NCBI GenBank assembly: GCA_012295225.1 | Contig: WMKK01000011.1 | Location: forward strand, 1-32,519 | Reading direction: 5' to 3' | DNA: 32,519 nt | From: Ostreococcus mediterraneus | Taxonomy: Eukaryota; Chlorophyta; Mamiellophyceae; Mamiellales; Bathycoccaceae | Position numbers and translations under genes: made by a program | The notes under the pieces: model-generated | Database searches by the model: none | Seen by the model: only the letters and a program-made list of their open reading frames with translations | What the model was told of the DNA's origin: nothing | Shown here: piece by piece, positions 25,511-32,519 of the stretch | How positions within the stretch are numbered: position 1 is the first letter of the stretch | Layout of the letters: every line of letters begins with the position of its first letter

Positions 25511-26383
25511 ATGCACGCTGCCCCGTGTTCTACCGCATCCGCGGTCGTCGTCGCCAACGCCGCGTCGCCGCATCGCCGTCATCATCAGCACCATAATCCT
25601 CGGCGATCATCGGCGCCGTCGTTGGCGCGTCATCGTCGATCGAGCACCGCAACGGCGGCGTCGGCGGTGCAGAGCAGCGAAGATGAACGTCTGACGTGGG
25701 ACGAGATCGAAAAGGTTGTCAACGCCGACGTCGTACGGAGCGTCATGACGTCTCGCGTGTTGAGCATAGGCCCAGACGCGAGCGTGTTTGACGCGATGAA
25801 GTTATTGGTGGATAACCGTATTTCAGCCGTACCCGTGGTGGATGGCGATAGACAAGTGCTCGGGGTTGTGAGCGAGTATGACTTGATGGCGCGCGTGGGG
25901 AAGAAGGAGGTGACGAAATCGGTGCAGGATGACGGCATGTTTCCTCGAGTGGGCCGCTGCGACGAATACAACGGCAACGTCAAGGAGATGTGGAGTCAGT
26001 TCCATAATTTACAAGAACGCATGAGCAAGGCGAGCGGAAGTAAAGTGAGTGCGGCGATGCATGATGCGACGACGTGTGTGCCGGACATGCGTTTGGTTGA
26101 CGCCACGGAATTGATGTTGCGCGATAACTTGGCGCGTCTCCCCGTGGTTGACGAGCAAGGCAGATTGGTCGGCATCCTATCTCGCGGCGACATCATGCGT
26201 CGTACGTTCCAAGCGTTCATGCTCGCGCAACAAAGTGTGAACCAGGAGGAATTCGCGCGATCCGTCATGGCGCTCGATGCGAGCGATCCCGCAATTAACA
26301 CGCAAATTAACACCAACGCCGCGCTCGACGCGTTTTGCGACGCGAGTCCGGATGACGACGAATGCCGCATTTACGAAGATTAA
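25511..26383 (+). CDS. CBSX2: Plastid CBSX1/2-like paired-CBS protein
   Basis: 290 aa from the ATG at 25511 (the frame is open to 25385 but begins with GTG). Residues 1-55 (MHAAPCSTASAVVVANAASP, then His/Arg/Ser-rich) suit a plastid transit peptide. CBS1 spans ~74-128 (VRSVMTSRVLSIGPDASV, NRISAVPVV, LGVVSEYDLMARV). A linker with the CBSX-typical MFPRV (143-147) and a helix (WSQFHNLQERMSKASGSKV) leads to CBS2 at ~178-233 (AAMHDATTCV, LARLPVVDEQGRLVGILSRGD). In Arabidopsis CBSX1 and CBSX2 sit in the plastid, bind AMP and activate thioredoxins. The ~55-residue tail after CBS2, ending in acidic DDDECRIYED, is longer than in plants. It is tandem with PRA1 and PUM3, 259 bp before the latter. Confidence 0.9.
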   Translation: MHAAPCSTASAVVVANAASPHRRHHQHHNPRRSSAPSLARHRRSSTATAASAVQSSEDERLTWDEIEKVVNADVVRSVMTSRVLSIGPDASVFDAMKLLVDNRISAVPVVDGDRQVLGVVSEYDLMARVGKKEVTKSVQDDGMFPRVGRCDEYNGNVKEMWSQFHNLQERMSKASGSKVSAAMHDATTCVPDMRLVDATELMLRDNLARLPVVDEQGRLVGILSRGDIMRRTFQAFMLAQQSVNQEEFARSVMALDASDPAINTQINTNAALDAFCDASPDDDECRIYED

Positions 26384-26642
26384 ATTCCTTATGAAGAATC
26401 ACTAGTGACGTGCATGTCACGCGAAATCTTCTCTACACATTTTGTAACACAACGCATACGAGCCATGAGCGACTCACGCGCCACTTGCCGTCGCCGACGC
26501 CTATGTCTTCGAGGCGCGTCTTCATGCCCACTAAACCCATGCGCCTGGCAACCGTCCCGTCCTCACTTGACGACGTCATCGACGTTGGACATCTGACGGT
26601 GGTATCGTCTCGAAGCGGCGTAAACACGCGCACACGCGTCAC
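26384..26642. other. Intergenic region upstream of the Puf gene
   Basis: 259 bases. GTGAC...GTCAC arms around 26406-26421 form a short imperfect palindrome containing ACGTG, a core seen in bZIP/bHLH sites. I see nothing else distinctive. Confidence 0.4.
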
Positions 26643-28925
26643 ATGGCGCGTGACTTGAAATCGTCCGGAAACGCCGCGAAAGCCCGTCGACAGGCTCGAC
26701 GGAGCGCCAAGTTTAATCCCAAACCGGCGGCGGCGGCGTTGATTAACGTTGGGGATAAAGGGCAATACGACGACGAGTACGCGGCGAATGAGGGCGAGAA
26801 CGGCGGTAAAGGGAGCGGTAAAAAACTTGGTAAGCGCAAGAAAACGGCGGGTGGTGCCGATCGCGCGGACGCCAAGTTCAGTGGGGCGAAGAAGACAAAG
26901 GCGGGTGCGAACGGCGGGGACAAGAAGAACAAACACGACGTTGAAAAGCCTCGTGAAAAGGTGGATTTTAGCCAACTCAATCGTAAGGAAGCAAAAGCTA
27001 AGAGCGATGAGCTGAAAGCGTTGCGTAAGCCGAATTTCGCACTCGTTCAAGAGTTGGCGGTGATGTGGGAACGCATGCGCGGGAAGAAGGTGTCAAAGAA
27101 TGACAGACGAGAGTTGTGCGACGCAATTTATGCTAAATGCGTCGGCAAGGTTCCCGAGCTTGCCAACAATCACAAAGGCTCACGTGTGGTGCAAGCAGTG
27201 ATGAAGTACGGTACTCCCGAACAGTGTGACGGCATCATGAGCGAGGTCAAGCCACAAATGAGTTTGTTGTCCAAGTCGTTGTACGGCAACTTTTTAGTGC
27301 GCAAGCTCATCGATGGTACCAATAAAAATGACCTCCCGGCGCTTATTGAATGCGTCAAGGGACAAATTTCACGATTAGCTCGTCACCCGATTGGTTCTCA
27401 GATTTTAGAAGCGCTCTATCATCCCGCGGCGGCGAAAGAAAAGCGTGGAATGGTTTTTGAGTTTTATGGTCCTGAGTACGTGCACTTCCGAGCCAGCGAC
27501 GACGTGAAGACGCTTCGTGAGGCGTTATTGCTCAAACCCGTGGCTCAGCGCCAAGGTATGCTACAACACATCAATATGAGTATGATTCCCGTGCTCGAAA
27601 AGGGCTTGGTGTCGTCATCCATCATCCATCGAGTGCTGGCGGAGTACTTGGACGTGGGTGGTCCCAGCAGTAAAGCGGAAGCCGCCGGTAGCATCGCCGC
27701 GGCCGGTTTGCTGCGCATGATGCATACCAAAGATGGTGCAACGGCGGTGAATCTGATGTTATCTTATGCCGGTGCGAAGCAACGTAAAGGGGTGATTAAA
27801 GCTTTAAAAGGACAAGTGTGGAGGGTTGCTCAGGATGATTACGCGCACTGTGTCATCACGACACTTTTCGATTGCGTGGACGACACGCAGTTGTTGAGCA
27901 AAGGGATCATAAGTGAACTCAAGCAAGAGGGATTGGAAGAAGTCATCATGCACAAAAACGCTCGCCGGATAATTCTCCACTTGCTCAACCCTCGATGCAC
28001 GCGATACTTTCCGCCGCATTTGCTCGAATGTGTGCCAGATCCCGCAAAGGTGAAACAAGACGCTGAGGACGCCGTCGAAGCGCTCAAGCGTGGCGGTCGG
28101 GCCGAAAAAGAGGCTAAAAAGGCATCAGGCAAAGTCAGTGACAGCGATGACGAAGACAACGACGCCGACGAAGGTGACGACGACGACGATGATGATATGG
28201 GAGTCGTAGACGATGAGTTCAATGGTGATGCCAATGATGATGATGACGACGACGACGATGATGATTTGGAAGAAGCTCCAGCCGACGGCCCTGACTTTGG
28301 TGTCGCTAAGAAGCCTGCAAATGTTCGACGAAGCGAATTGTTTAAGCAAGGTTTAGGTAAGTCGCTCATCGCGACGTGTAGTGTCAACGCAGCATCAATG
28401 CTGCGTAGTAACCTCGCGTCTGATGTGATCTTTGAAGTCGCCGCCGGTGGGAACGACGCAGTATTTGCTGAGGCCGTGGGCGACGAAACCATGGTCGAAC
28501 TGTACGAAGCGATCGCTGAAGCTGTTTTGAAGTCCATGTCTTCCGAAAAAGTTGATGAAGAATCAGTTGAACCTCTGGAGCCGTTGCACACCAACTTTTT
28601 TTCGTCTCGTACGCTTCGTCGCATGGCGTTGGAAATCAAACATCCATCGTTTGTTCCGACGTTTTGGAACGGCGCCGTCAAGGATAATTTGAAGACTTGG
28701 GTCGACGGGCATGGCGCAAAAGTAGTTGCTGCATTCGTGCGTGCCGATACAGACGCGAAAACCAGAAAATCAATCAACGGAGCGGTTGGTAAATTGGTGG
28801 ATGGCAATGACGTCGAAGCTTGGAGTGAAAAGTTTTTCCGAGCGGCGCCCGAATCAAAGGCGCCCGCCAAGGCCAAGACGTCTACGAAGGCAAAGACTCC
28901 GGCAAAGTCTAAGACGAAGAAATGA
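26643..28925 (+). CDS. PUM24: Puf-A/PUM3-type nucleolar RNA-binding protein with CPL domain (APUM24-like)
   Basis: 760 aa from the ATG at 26643. Members (yeast Puf6, human PUM3, Arabidopsis APUM24) bind RNA non-specifically or with loose specificity and act in pre-rRNA processing in the nucleolus. The N-terminus is Lys/Arg-rich (KKLGKRKKTAG, 60-70). KVDFSQLNRKEAKAK and MWERMRGKKV (141-150) match the family lead-in. Degenerate Puf repeats run from ~165: NNHKGSRVVQAVMKYGT, SLYGNFLVRKLI, HPIGSQILEAL and YAHCVITTLFDCVDD, and the CPL region ends ~475. Then comes a long Asp-rich acidic tract (~499-544) and a second helical part with PSFVPTFWNGAVKDNL. It ends in a basic KAKTSTKAKTPAKSKTKK-type tail. 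Complete and intronless; the stop is 53 bp from the converging RNase Z stop. Confidence 0.92.
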   Translation: MARDLKSSGNAAKARRQARRSAKFNPKPAAAALINVGDKGQYDDEYAANEGENGGKGSGKKLGKRKKTAGGADRADAKFSGAKKTKAGANGGDKKNKHDVEKPREKVDFSQLNRKEAKAKSDELKALRKPNFALVQELAVMWERMRGKKVSKNDRRELCDAIYAKCVGKVPELANNHKGSRVVQAVMKYGTPEQCDGIMSEVKPQMSLLSKSLYGNFLVRKLIDGTNKNDLPALIECVKGQISRLARHPIGSQILEALYHPAAAKEKRGMVFEFYGPEYVHFRASDDVKTLREALLLKPVAQRQGMLQHINMSMIPVLEKGLVSSSIIHRVLAEYLDVGGPSSKAEAAGSIAAAGLLRMMHTKDGATAVNLMLSYAGAKQRKGVIKALKGQVWRVAQDDYAHCVITTLFDCVDDTQLLSKGIISELKQEGLEEVIMHKNARRIILHLLNPRCTRYFPPHLLECVPDPAKVKQDAEDAVEALKRGGRAEKEAKKASGKVSDSDDEDNDADEGDDDDDDDMGVVDDEFNGDANDDDDDDDDDDLEEAPADGPDFGVAKKPANVRRSELFKQGLGKSLIATCSVNAASMLRSNLASDVIFEVAAGGNDAVFAEAVGDETMVELYEAIAEAVLKSMSSEKVDEESVEPLEPLHTNFFSSRTLRRMALEIKHPSFVPTFWNGAVKDNLKTWVDGHGAKVVAAFVRADTDAKTRKSINGAVGKLVDGNDVEAWSEKFFRAAPESKAPAKAKTSTKAKTPAKSKTKK

Positions 28926-28978
28926 ATCTCAGCAAGTAGCAATATATTGAATAAAATAAATCGTTTGTGCTAATGAAA

Positions 28979-30079
28979 CTAATCATAACCAACAAGAAGG
29001 GGTGTGCATCGGTTGTACAAAGTCGGCGGTAGTCGCTCTTTCAAAGCGTCTTGCACTTGCTCGGCTTTATATCTCGCAGAGAAATGAATCAGCAGTATAG
29101 CTTCGTTTTTGAATTTGTGCGCTCTGGCGACGATATCATCGATATGCGTATGCCCAAACGACGCCGCGTCCTCTTTACTCACCGAGTCATCGACAAACGT
29201 GCACTCCATAATTAACAATTTCGCTTTTAGCGCGTCGGCGTTCGCGGGATTGTCCACCCAGTCTCCAGTCGTATCCCCTGTGAATGCAACTTCAGGAACT
29301 TCTATTTTATCCGAAATTTCTTCGCCATTATCGCGCAGTAGCTTGATTTCTTGGCCGTCTAGTCCGGCATACTTTGCCTTTAATTTGTTCTTTGTGCCAT
29401 ACACCAAGTATCCCTGACTCGGCACGGGATGCGTCGTCGCAAAAGGAGCAATTTCAAACAACTTACTCATCTTAAACCGTTCACCAGGAATCATCCCTAT
29501 TGCACTGTGATTTAGATCACTGTCATCCAACACGCGAAGGCTCGCTATGAATGCCCCAAACGCCTCAACGCGCTCGCGCGGCAGTAAAATGGTCGGAGGC
29601 GCGAGACTCAACAAACTCCTCGTGGCCACGTACATGCCCGCCCCCCCCACGTGATCCATGTGCGTATGGCTCAAGCACATCACATCCGCGTACACGCATC
29701 GTTGTGGACACCGTCCGCTGTCAAACGCAATTTTCAGCGAGGGTAATATGATGGACGTCTCTTGACCGCCTATGGATATACCTTCAATCTTGTGTCCACC
29801 GAGGGTGTGTACGACGAAACGATCGCGATCACGTCTCGGTACAGCACCGGCGGGGTCGCTCACAGCACGAACATCATCCTTACTCATGGCGCACGTGGTG
29901 TACGTGCGGTTATCGCGCGTTCTGTATCGCTGACTTCGCCAGAGACGCCGAGTGGCGGCTTGGGAATTAGCGTAGCGTTTCGTCGACGACGACGGCGAGG
30001 AAGACGTCGACGGCGTATACGACGATGATGTATACGACGATGACGGCGTTCCACTCAGCCTGTTGTATTGGCTAAGCAT
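28979..30079 (-). CDS. TRZ1: Short-form tRNase Z (plant TRZ1/TRZ2-like) with N-terminal extension
   Basis: 366 aa from the ATG at 30079; upstream in-frame Met codons would overlap the next gene, and an internal ATG at 29887 (MSKDDV) would give a cytosol-like 302-aa form. The enzyme cuts the 3' trailer from pre-tRNA. Metallo-beta-lactamase motif SHTHMDHVGG gives His138, His140, Asp142 and His143. AFTGDTTGDW, MECTFVDDSV, FGHTHIDD and LLIHFSARY follow the plant short form closely, as do EGISIGGQETSIILPSL and YVATRSLL. The first ~65 residues are Ser/Thr/Arg-rich (YTSSSYTPSTSSSPSSS) and look like an organelle targeting sequence, not present in Arabidopsis TRZ1. Two start sites could allow both cytosolic and organellar forms; this is inference. 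Confidence 0.92.
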   Translation of the reverse strand: MLSQYNRLSGTPSSSYTSSSYTPSTSSSPSSSTKRYANSQAATRRLWRSQRYRTRDNRTYTTCAMSKDDVRAVSDPAGAVPRRDRDRFVVHTLGGHKIEGISIGGQETSIILPSLKIAFDSGRCPQRCVYADVMCLSHTHMDHVGGAGMYVATRSLLSLAPPTILLPRERVEAFGAFIASLRVLDDSDLNHSAIGMIPGERFKMSKLFEIAPFATTHPVPSQGYLVYGTKNKLKAKYAGLDGQEIKLLRDNGEEISDKIEVPEVAFTGDTTGDWVDNPANADALKAKLLIMECTFVDDSVSKEDAASFGHTHIDDIVARAHKFKNEAILLIHFSARYKAEQVQDALKERLPPTLYNRCTPLLVGYD

Positions 30080-30227
30080 GTACCGCGTCGCTCGATCGTC
30101 AGCGAGTGAGGCTTCGTTGTGAGGTGTGATAAGTTGTGTTTTGATTAGCAGTGTGTGTACGTGTCTACTGCTACGTTGGTAGGGAAAATGATAAGAATAT
30201 AAATATGTTGTTGCTCCAAGCGGCACA
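30080..30227. other. Short intergenic region upstream of RNase Z
   Basis: 148 bases between the RNase Z start and the stop of the next gene on the same strand. On the minus strand ATATTTATATTC near 30194-30206 is the only TATA-like sequence. A minus-strand CTGAC at 30102-30098, followed by an AACAG at 30064-30060, resembles the branch site and acceptor of the two introns recognised in this window, so a spliced leader exon for RNase Z cannot be excluded. Confidence 0.35.
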
Positions 30228-32519
30228 TTAGACGATATCGATGTCGATATTGTCATCAAAGCTCGTGCTATCCTTGGAGTCGTTCTCAAAATTGATGTCG
30301 CGGCTCATGGACGCCGCTTCGAGGTCAATGCCGTAGCCGATGTTCTTCCAGTCGTCGCCGGGGATTTTATCGTTCGGTGAAACTAACTGCTTGGCTGCTT
30401 TTTTGTGGTGCGTTTCTTGCCCTTCTGGGGTCAATGAACCAGCACGACGAATGGCATCAAATTGCTGAAACACCTCTTGAGCGAGTTGTCCATCAACCAT
30501 TGAAAGCGCCGTGGTGGCGACTTCAGCCATCATTTCAACTTGCTTTCGCGCCTCTGCCAAAGCATGATCGGCACGGTCAACAGCCTCTGCAAGAAGCGCG
30601 GTCGATCCAACGATTTCAATAAGTTCGTTGTCGGCGTTGAGAAGCCGAATCGGGGATTTCTTGGGGTTTGCTTCCCAGTCATCTGACACTTCAATTTTCG
30701 CGACGCCATCCGTGTGGATGTTGTCAAGTGCCATTGCTTTATTGTTTCCTAATTGCCATGTGAGCGCGTGCGCTTGACCATTGAATAATGGTACAAGTAA
30801 CTCTTCAGTTCTACCCCAGGATGGGAAGAATGTGGCACGTTCACCAGGGGTAGATCCCACTTGCGCCTGCGCGATGACATATTTGTACTCATAGTTGCTG
30901 CCGGTGTGGAGAGACATTGTTCCCTTCCAAATACCGCCTTTCGTATACGTCAAAATGAGACCCTTTTGGACGTTCCAATCGCACCACGTACCGACCGCAA
31001 GAATTCGCTGACCCGGCTGCGTTTCAAAAGGAATGATGAACTCCACCAAGACGGTGTGGCCTTCCGAAACCTTCCCGGACGGGTCCGCGAGAGCCTTACG
31101 TAATCCATCAAAACTCGCGTCTGACTGAGCACTGGCATTCTCGAGCGCACGTTCCAATTCACGAACGCGCGATTGCATATCCGACGTGCCCGAAGAAATC
31201 TGCGGTGATTTACCGAGGACGCGGAACTCTTCATCCAATCGTTTGCGCAATTCGTTGAGGCCTTGTACGCACGTCGCAAGTGTCTCTCTGCACGTCAGCG
31301 CCTGCTGATCTATAGCTTCGAGTTCGGAGCCGAGCATGATCGCTTCTTCTGAGCTCATATCACCAATATTATGAAGTGCTTGCAATTCAGCACTTGTTTG
31401 TTGTCTTCTTCGCAAAATAATTTCAATTCGTTGCGTCATAGTGCACGCGGTGACGAAAGCTTCGTCGGCTGCATCTGGAATGAATTGTGTCTCGTGTGAA
31501 TCTAACGCGTAGTTGGGCGAATCGAAACCATCCGTGATATATTTGCTCCCGCGGGCATTCATCGAAAGCTGCATGGCGTAATCATCCGCGAGTTGTTTGG
31601 CATCAATCAACTGAGAACGCAACTTGGAATTCTCAGAAATGAGCTGCGTGGCTTGCTGATGCGCCTTTTCAAGATCCGCATCGCGAGATCGCATACGCTC
31701 CTCAATACGTAATCTCTTCGAGTTTGCTGCTTCGAGTTCTTCACGAAGCGACTCAACTTCAGCTTCCACTTGCATCTGACTTGAAGCGCCTCGCTTGAAC
31801 TGCTCAAGCTGAGATTTCAATTCATCACGCTCATCCTCAAGCATAGAAATATTTGCAAGTGCGTCCAGAAGCTCGCCATTACGTTCCATCAACGTTTGTT
31901 CAAGTACTTGCTTGTCGTTTTGAAGTTCTATGAGTTTGACACGGAACTCCTCTGCACAAGTTTCGGCGTCAAGCTTGGACTTCTCCAGCACAGGTACTTG
32001 CGCAACCAGTGCTTCGAGTCGCGCTAACAAATCTGCGCGCTCACCTTCATACTCAAACTTCGCAACAGCAAACTCAGATTGGGTGATGTTCAAATCGTGC
32101 TCGCGCTCACGAAGCTGGGTCTCGATATCATTTCGAGCGCCAGAGATCGCGTCGATTTGCGCGCGCAAGTTCTGCTCCAGCTCGTCGCGAGCGCCATTCA
32201 TTTCTTCAATCGTACTGCGCAAGCTGTTGTTCTCAGCTTCAAACACGACTCGCGTTTCAGCCGCAGTACTAAGCACACCCGTAAATTGTGCGTCGAGAGT
32301 GTGCAGTCGATCTTGAAGTTCACGTTTTTCTTGCGATGCTTCGTCAATCCGTCTACGTAGGCTGTTGACTTCGTCCTTAAACGCTTCCTTGCCTGAGATG
32401 ATGATAGGTAATTCCTCACGCAAGCGGTTCATCTCAGCCTTCAACTCGTCACGTTCTGATTCCAACGCCGATTGAGCTTCTGCCAAGACTCTGAGTTCTT
32501 CTTCTCGGGACGTCAACGC
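30228..32519 (-). CDS. Coiled-coil protein with CBM20 starch-binding domain, partial (5' end outside window)
   Basis: At least 763 codons; the frame is open to the right edge with no ATG needed, so the N-terminus is missing. Visible residues ~1-315 and ~365-465 are long coiled coil (repeated ELRVLAEAQSALESERDEL-like heptads rich in E, L, R, Q). Residues ~486-592 form a CBM20-type domain: VEFIIPFETQPGQRILAVGT, WCDW (Trp511, Trp514), Trp530 in GGIWKGTMSL, and NYEYKYVI; these aromatic residues bind starch in the family. A helical and acidic tail follows, ending DSTSFDDNIDIDIV. No catalytic domain is present in the visible part. The layout recalls plant PTST proteins, which combine coiled coil and a CBM48 domain to bring enzymes to starch granules, but the module here is CBM20-like. 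A plastid starch-granule tether is inferred. Confidence 0.75.
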   Translation of the reverse strand, partial: ALTSREEELRVLAEAQSALESERDELKAEMNRLREELPIIISGKEAFKDEVNSLRRRIDEASQEKRELQDRLHTLDAQFTGVLSTAAETRVVFEAENNSLRSTIEEMNGARDELEQNLRAQIDAISGARNDIETQLREREHDLNITQSEFAVAKFEYEGERADLLARLEALVAQVPVLEKSKLDAETCAEEFRVKLIELQNDKQVLEQTLMERNGELLDALANISMLEDERDELKSQLEQFKRGASSQMQVEAEVESLREELEAANSKRLRIEERMRSRDADLEKAHQQATQLISENSKLRSQLIDAKQLADDYAMQLSMNARGSKYITDGFDSPNYALDSHETQFIPDAADEAFVTACTMTQRIEIILRRRQQTSAELQALHNIGDMSSEEAIMLGSELEAIDQQALTCRETLATCVQGLNELRKRLDEEFRVLGKSPQISSGTSDMQSRVRELERALENASAQSDASFDGLRKALADPSGKVSEGHTVLVEFIIPFETQPGQRILAVGTWCDWNVQKGLILTYTKGGIWKGTMSLHTGSNYEYKYVIAQAQVGSTPGERATFFPSWGRTEELLVPLFNGQAHALTWQLGNNKAMALDNIHTDGVAKIEVSDDWEANPKKSPIRLLNADNELIEIVGSTALLAEAVDRADHALAEARKQVEMMAEVATTALSMVDGQLAQEVFQQFDAIRRAGSLTPEGQETHHKKAAKQLVSPNDKIPGDDWKNIGYGIDLEAASMSRDINFENDSKDSTSFDDNIDIDIV

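Noticed and set aside
26433-27050. Minus-strand frame with hydrophobic stretches (ALSFCFLTIELAKIHLF...)
   Set aside because: Antisense to the Lys-rich N-terminus of the Puf gene; Lys codons read backwards give Phe/Leu, mimicking membrane segments.
27839-28942. 367-codon minus-strand frame opposite the Puf gene
   Set aside because: Ser-rich mirror of the Asp-rich tract; the plus-strand Puf/CPL protein explains the DNA.
1479-30227. Possible TGTAA poly(A) signals after several stops (for example after 1478 and 6663)
   Set aside because: TGTAA is the signal in Chlamydomonas, but here it follows only some genes and I cannot show enrichment over chance.
1-32519. tRNA, rRNA, transposon, virus-like or CRISPR elements
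   Set aside because: I looked through all gaps for tRNA T-loop sequences, terminal repeats and transposase/reverse-transcriptase motifs and saw none that could be supported.

Overview
This window is the left end of a nuclear chromosome from a small, gene-dense green alga, most likely a mamiellophycean prasinophyte of the Ostreococcus type. The evidence is a plant-type telomere (14 perfect CCCTAAA units from base 1), plant-lineage plastid genes with N-terminal extensions that look like transit peptides (FZL, IspF, HisHF, CBSX), plant-type RNase Z and CBSX3 relatives, very short intergenic gaps, few introns, and abundant CGT/ACG microsatellites. The assignment to Ostreococcus rests on style and recalled protein similarity, not on a search. 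One ambiguous base (n) lies at 12785.

Layout. 1-392: telomere, a short degenerate telomeric stretch and no subtelomeric repeat block. 393-7409: a CBSX3-like CBS protein carrying an EF-hand-like calcium loop (+), the plastid dynamin-like GTPase FZL (-), a USP-type deubiquitinase (+) and IspF of the MEP isoprenoid pathway (-). 7410-8001: a non-coding stretch with an 18-bp perfect hairpin and a head-to-head telo-box. 8002-11793: a thioredoxin whose first exon is a tiny (ATG/ACG)n exon (+), bifunctional histidine enzyme HisHF (-) and a BCNT/SWC5 chromatin protein (-). 11993-17060: an unrecognised 88-aa protein (+), a type II membrane sulfotransferase with a large insertion (-), the Rab geranylgeranyltransferase beta subunit (+) and an RluA-family pseudouridine synthase (-). 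17177-23738: a large F-box protein (-) and exportin-T (-), whose 5' exon I recovered by splicing. 23739-24609: non-coding, with a perfect 48-bp higher-order repeat. 24610-28925: PRA1 (+), plastid CBSX1/2-like protein (+) and PUM3/APUM24-type Puf protein (+). 28979-32519: short-form RNase Z (-) and a coiled-coil plus CBM20 starch-binding protein (-) that runs off the right edge.

How the genes relate. There is no operon; these are housekeeping genes. Functional themes recur: tRNA and rRNA maturation (RNase Z, exportin-T, pseudouridine synthase, Puf protein), vesicle traffic (Rab GGTase beta, PRA1), plastid metabolism and membranes (FZL, IspF, HisHF, CBM20 protein), and redox control (a mitochondrial-type CBSX, a plastid-type CBSX and a thioredoxin). 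In land plants CBSX proteins are known to regulate thioredoxins, so the calcium-loop CBSX3 at the chromosome end is the observation I rate highest. Two genes (thioredoxin, exportin-T) need an intron to be complete; both introns have a CTGAC branch-site-like motif about 35 nt before the acceptor. I see no transposon, virus-like element, CRISPR array, rRNA or tRNA in the window.
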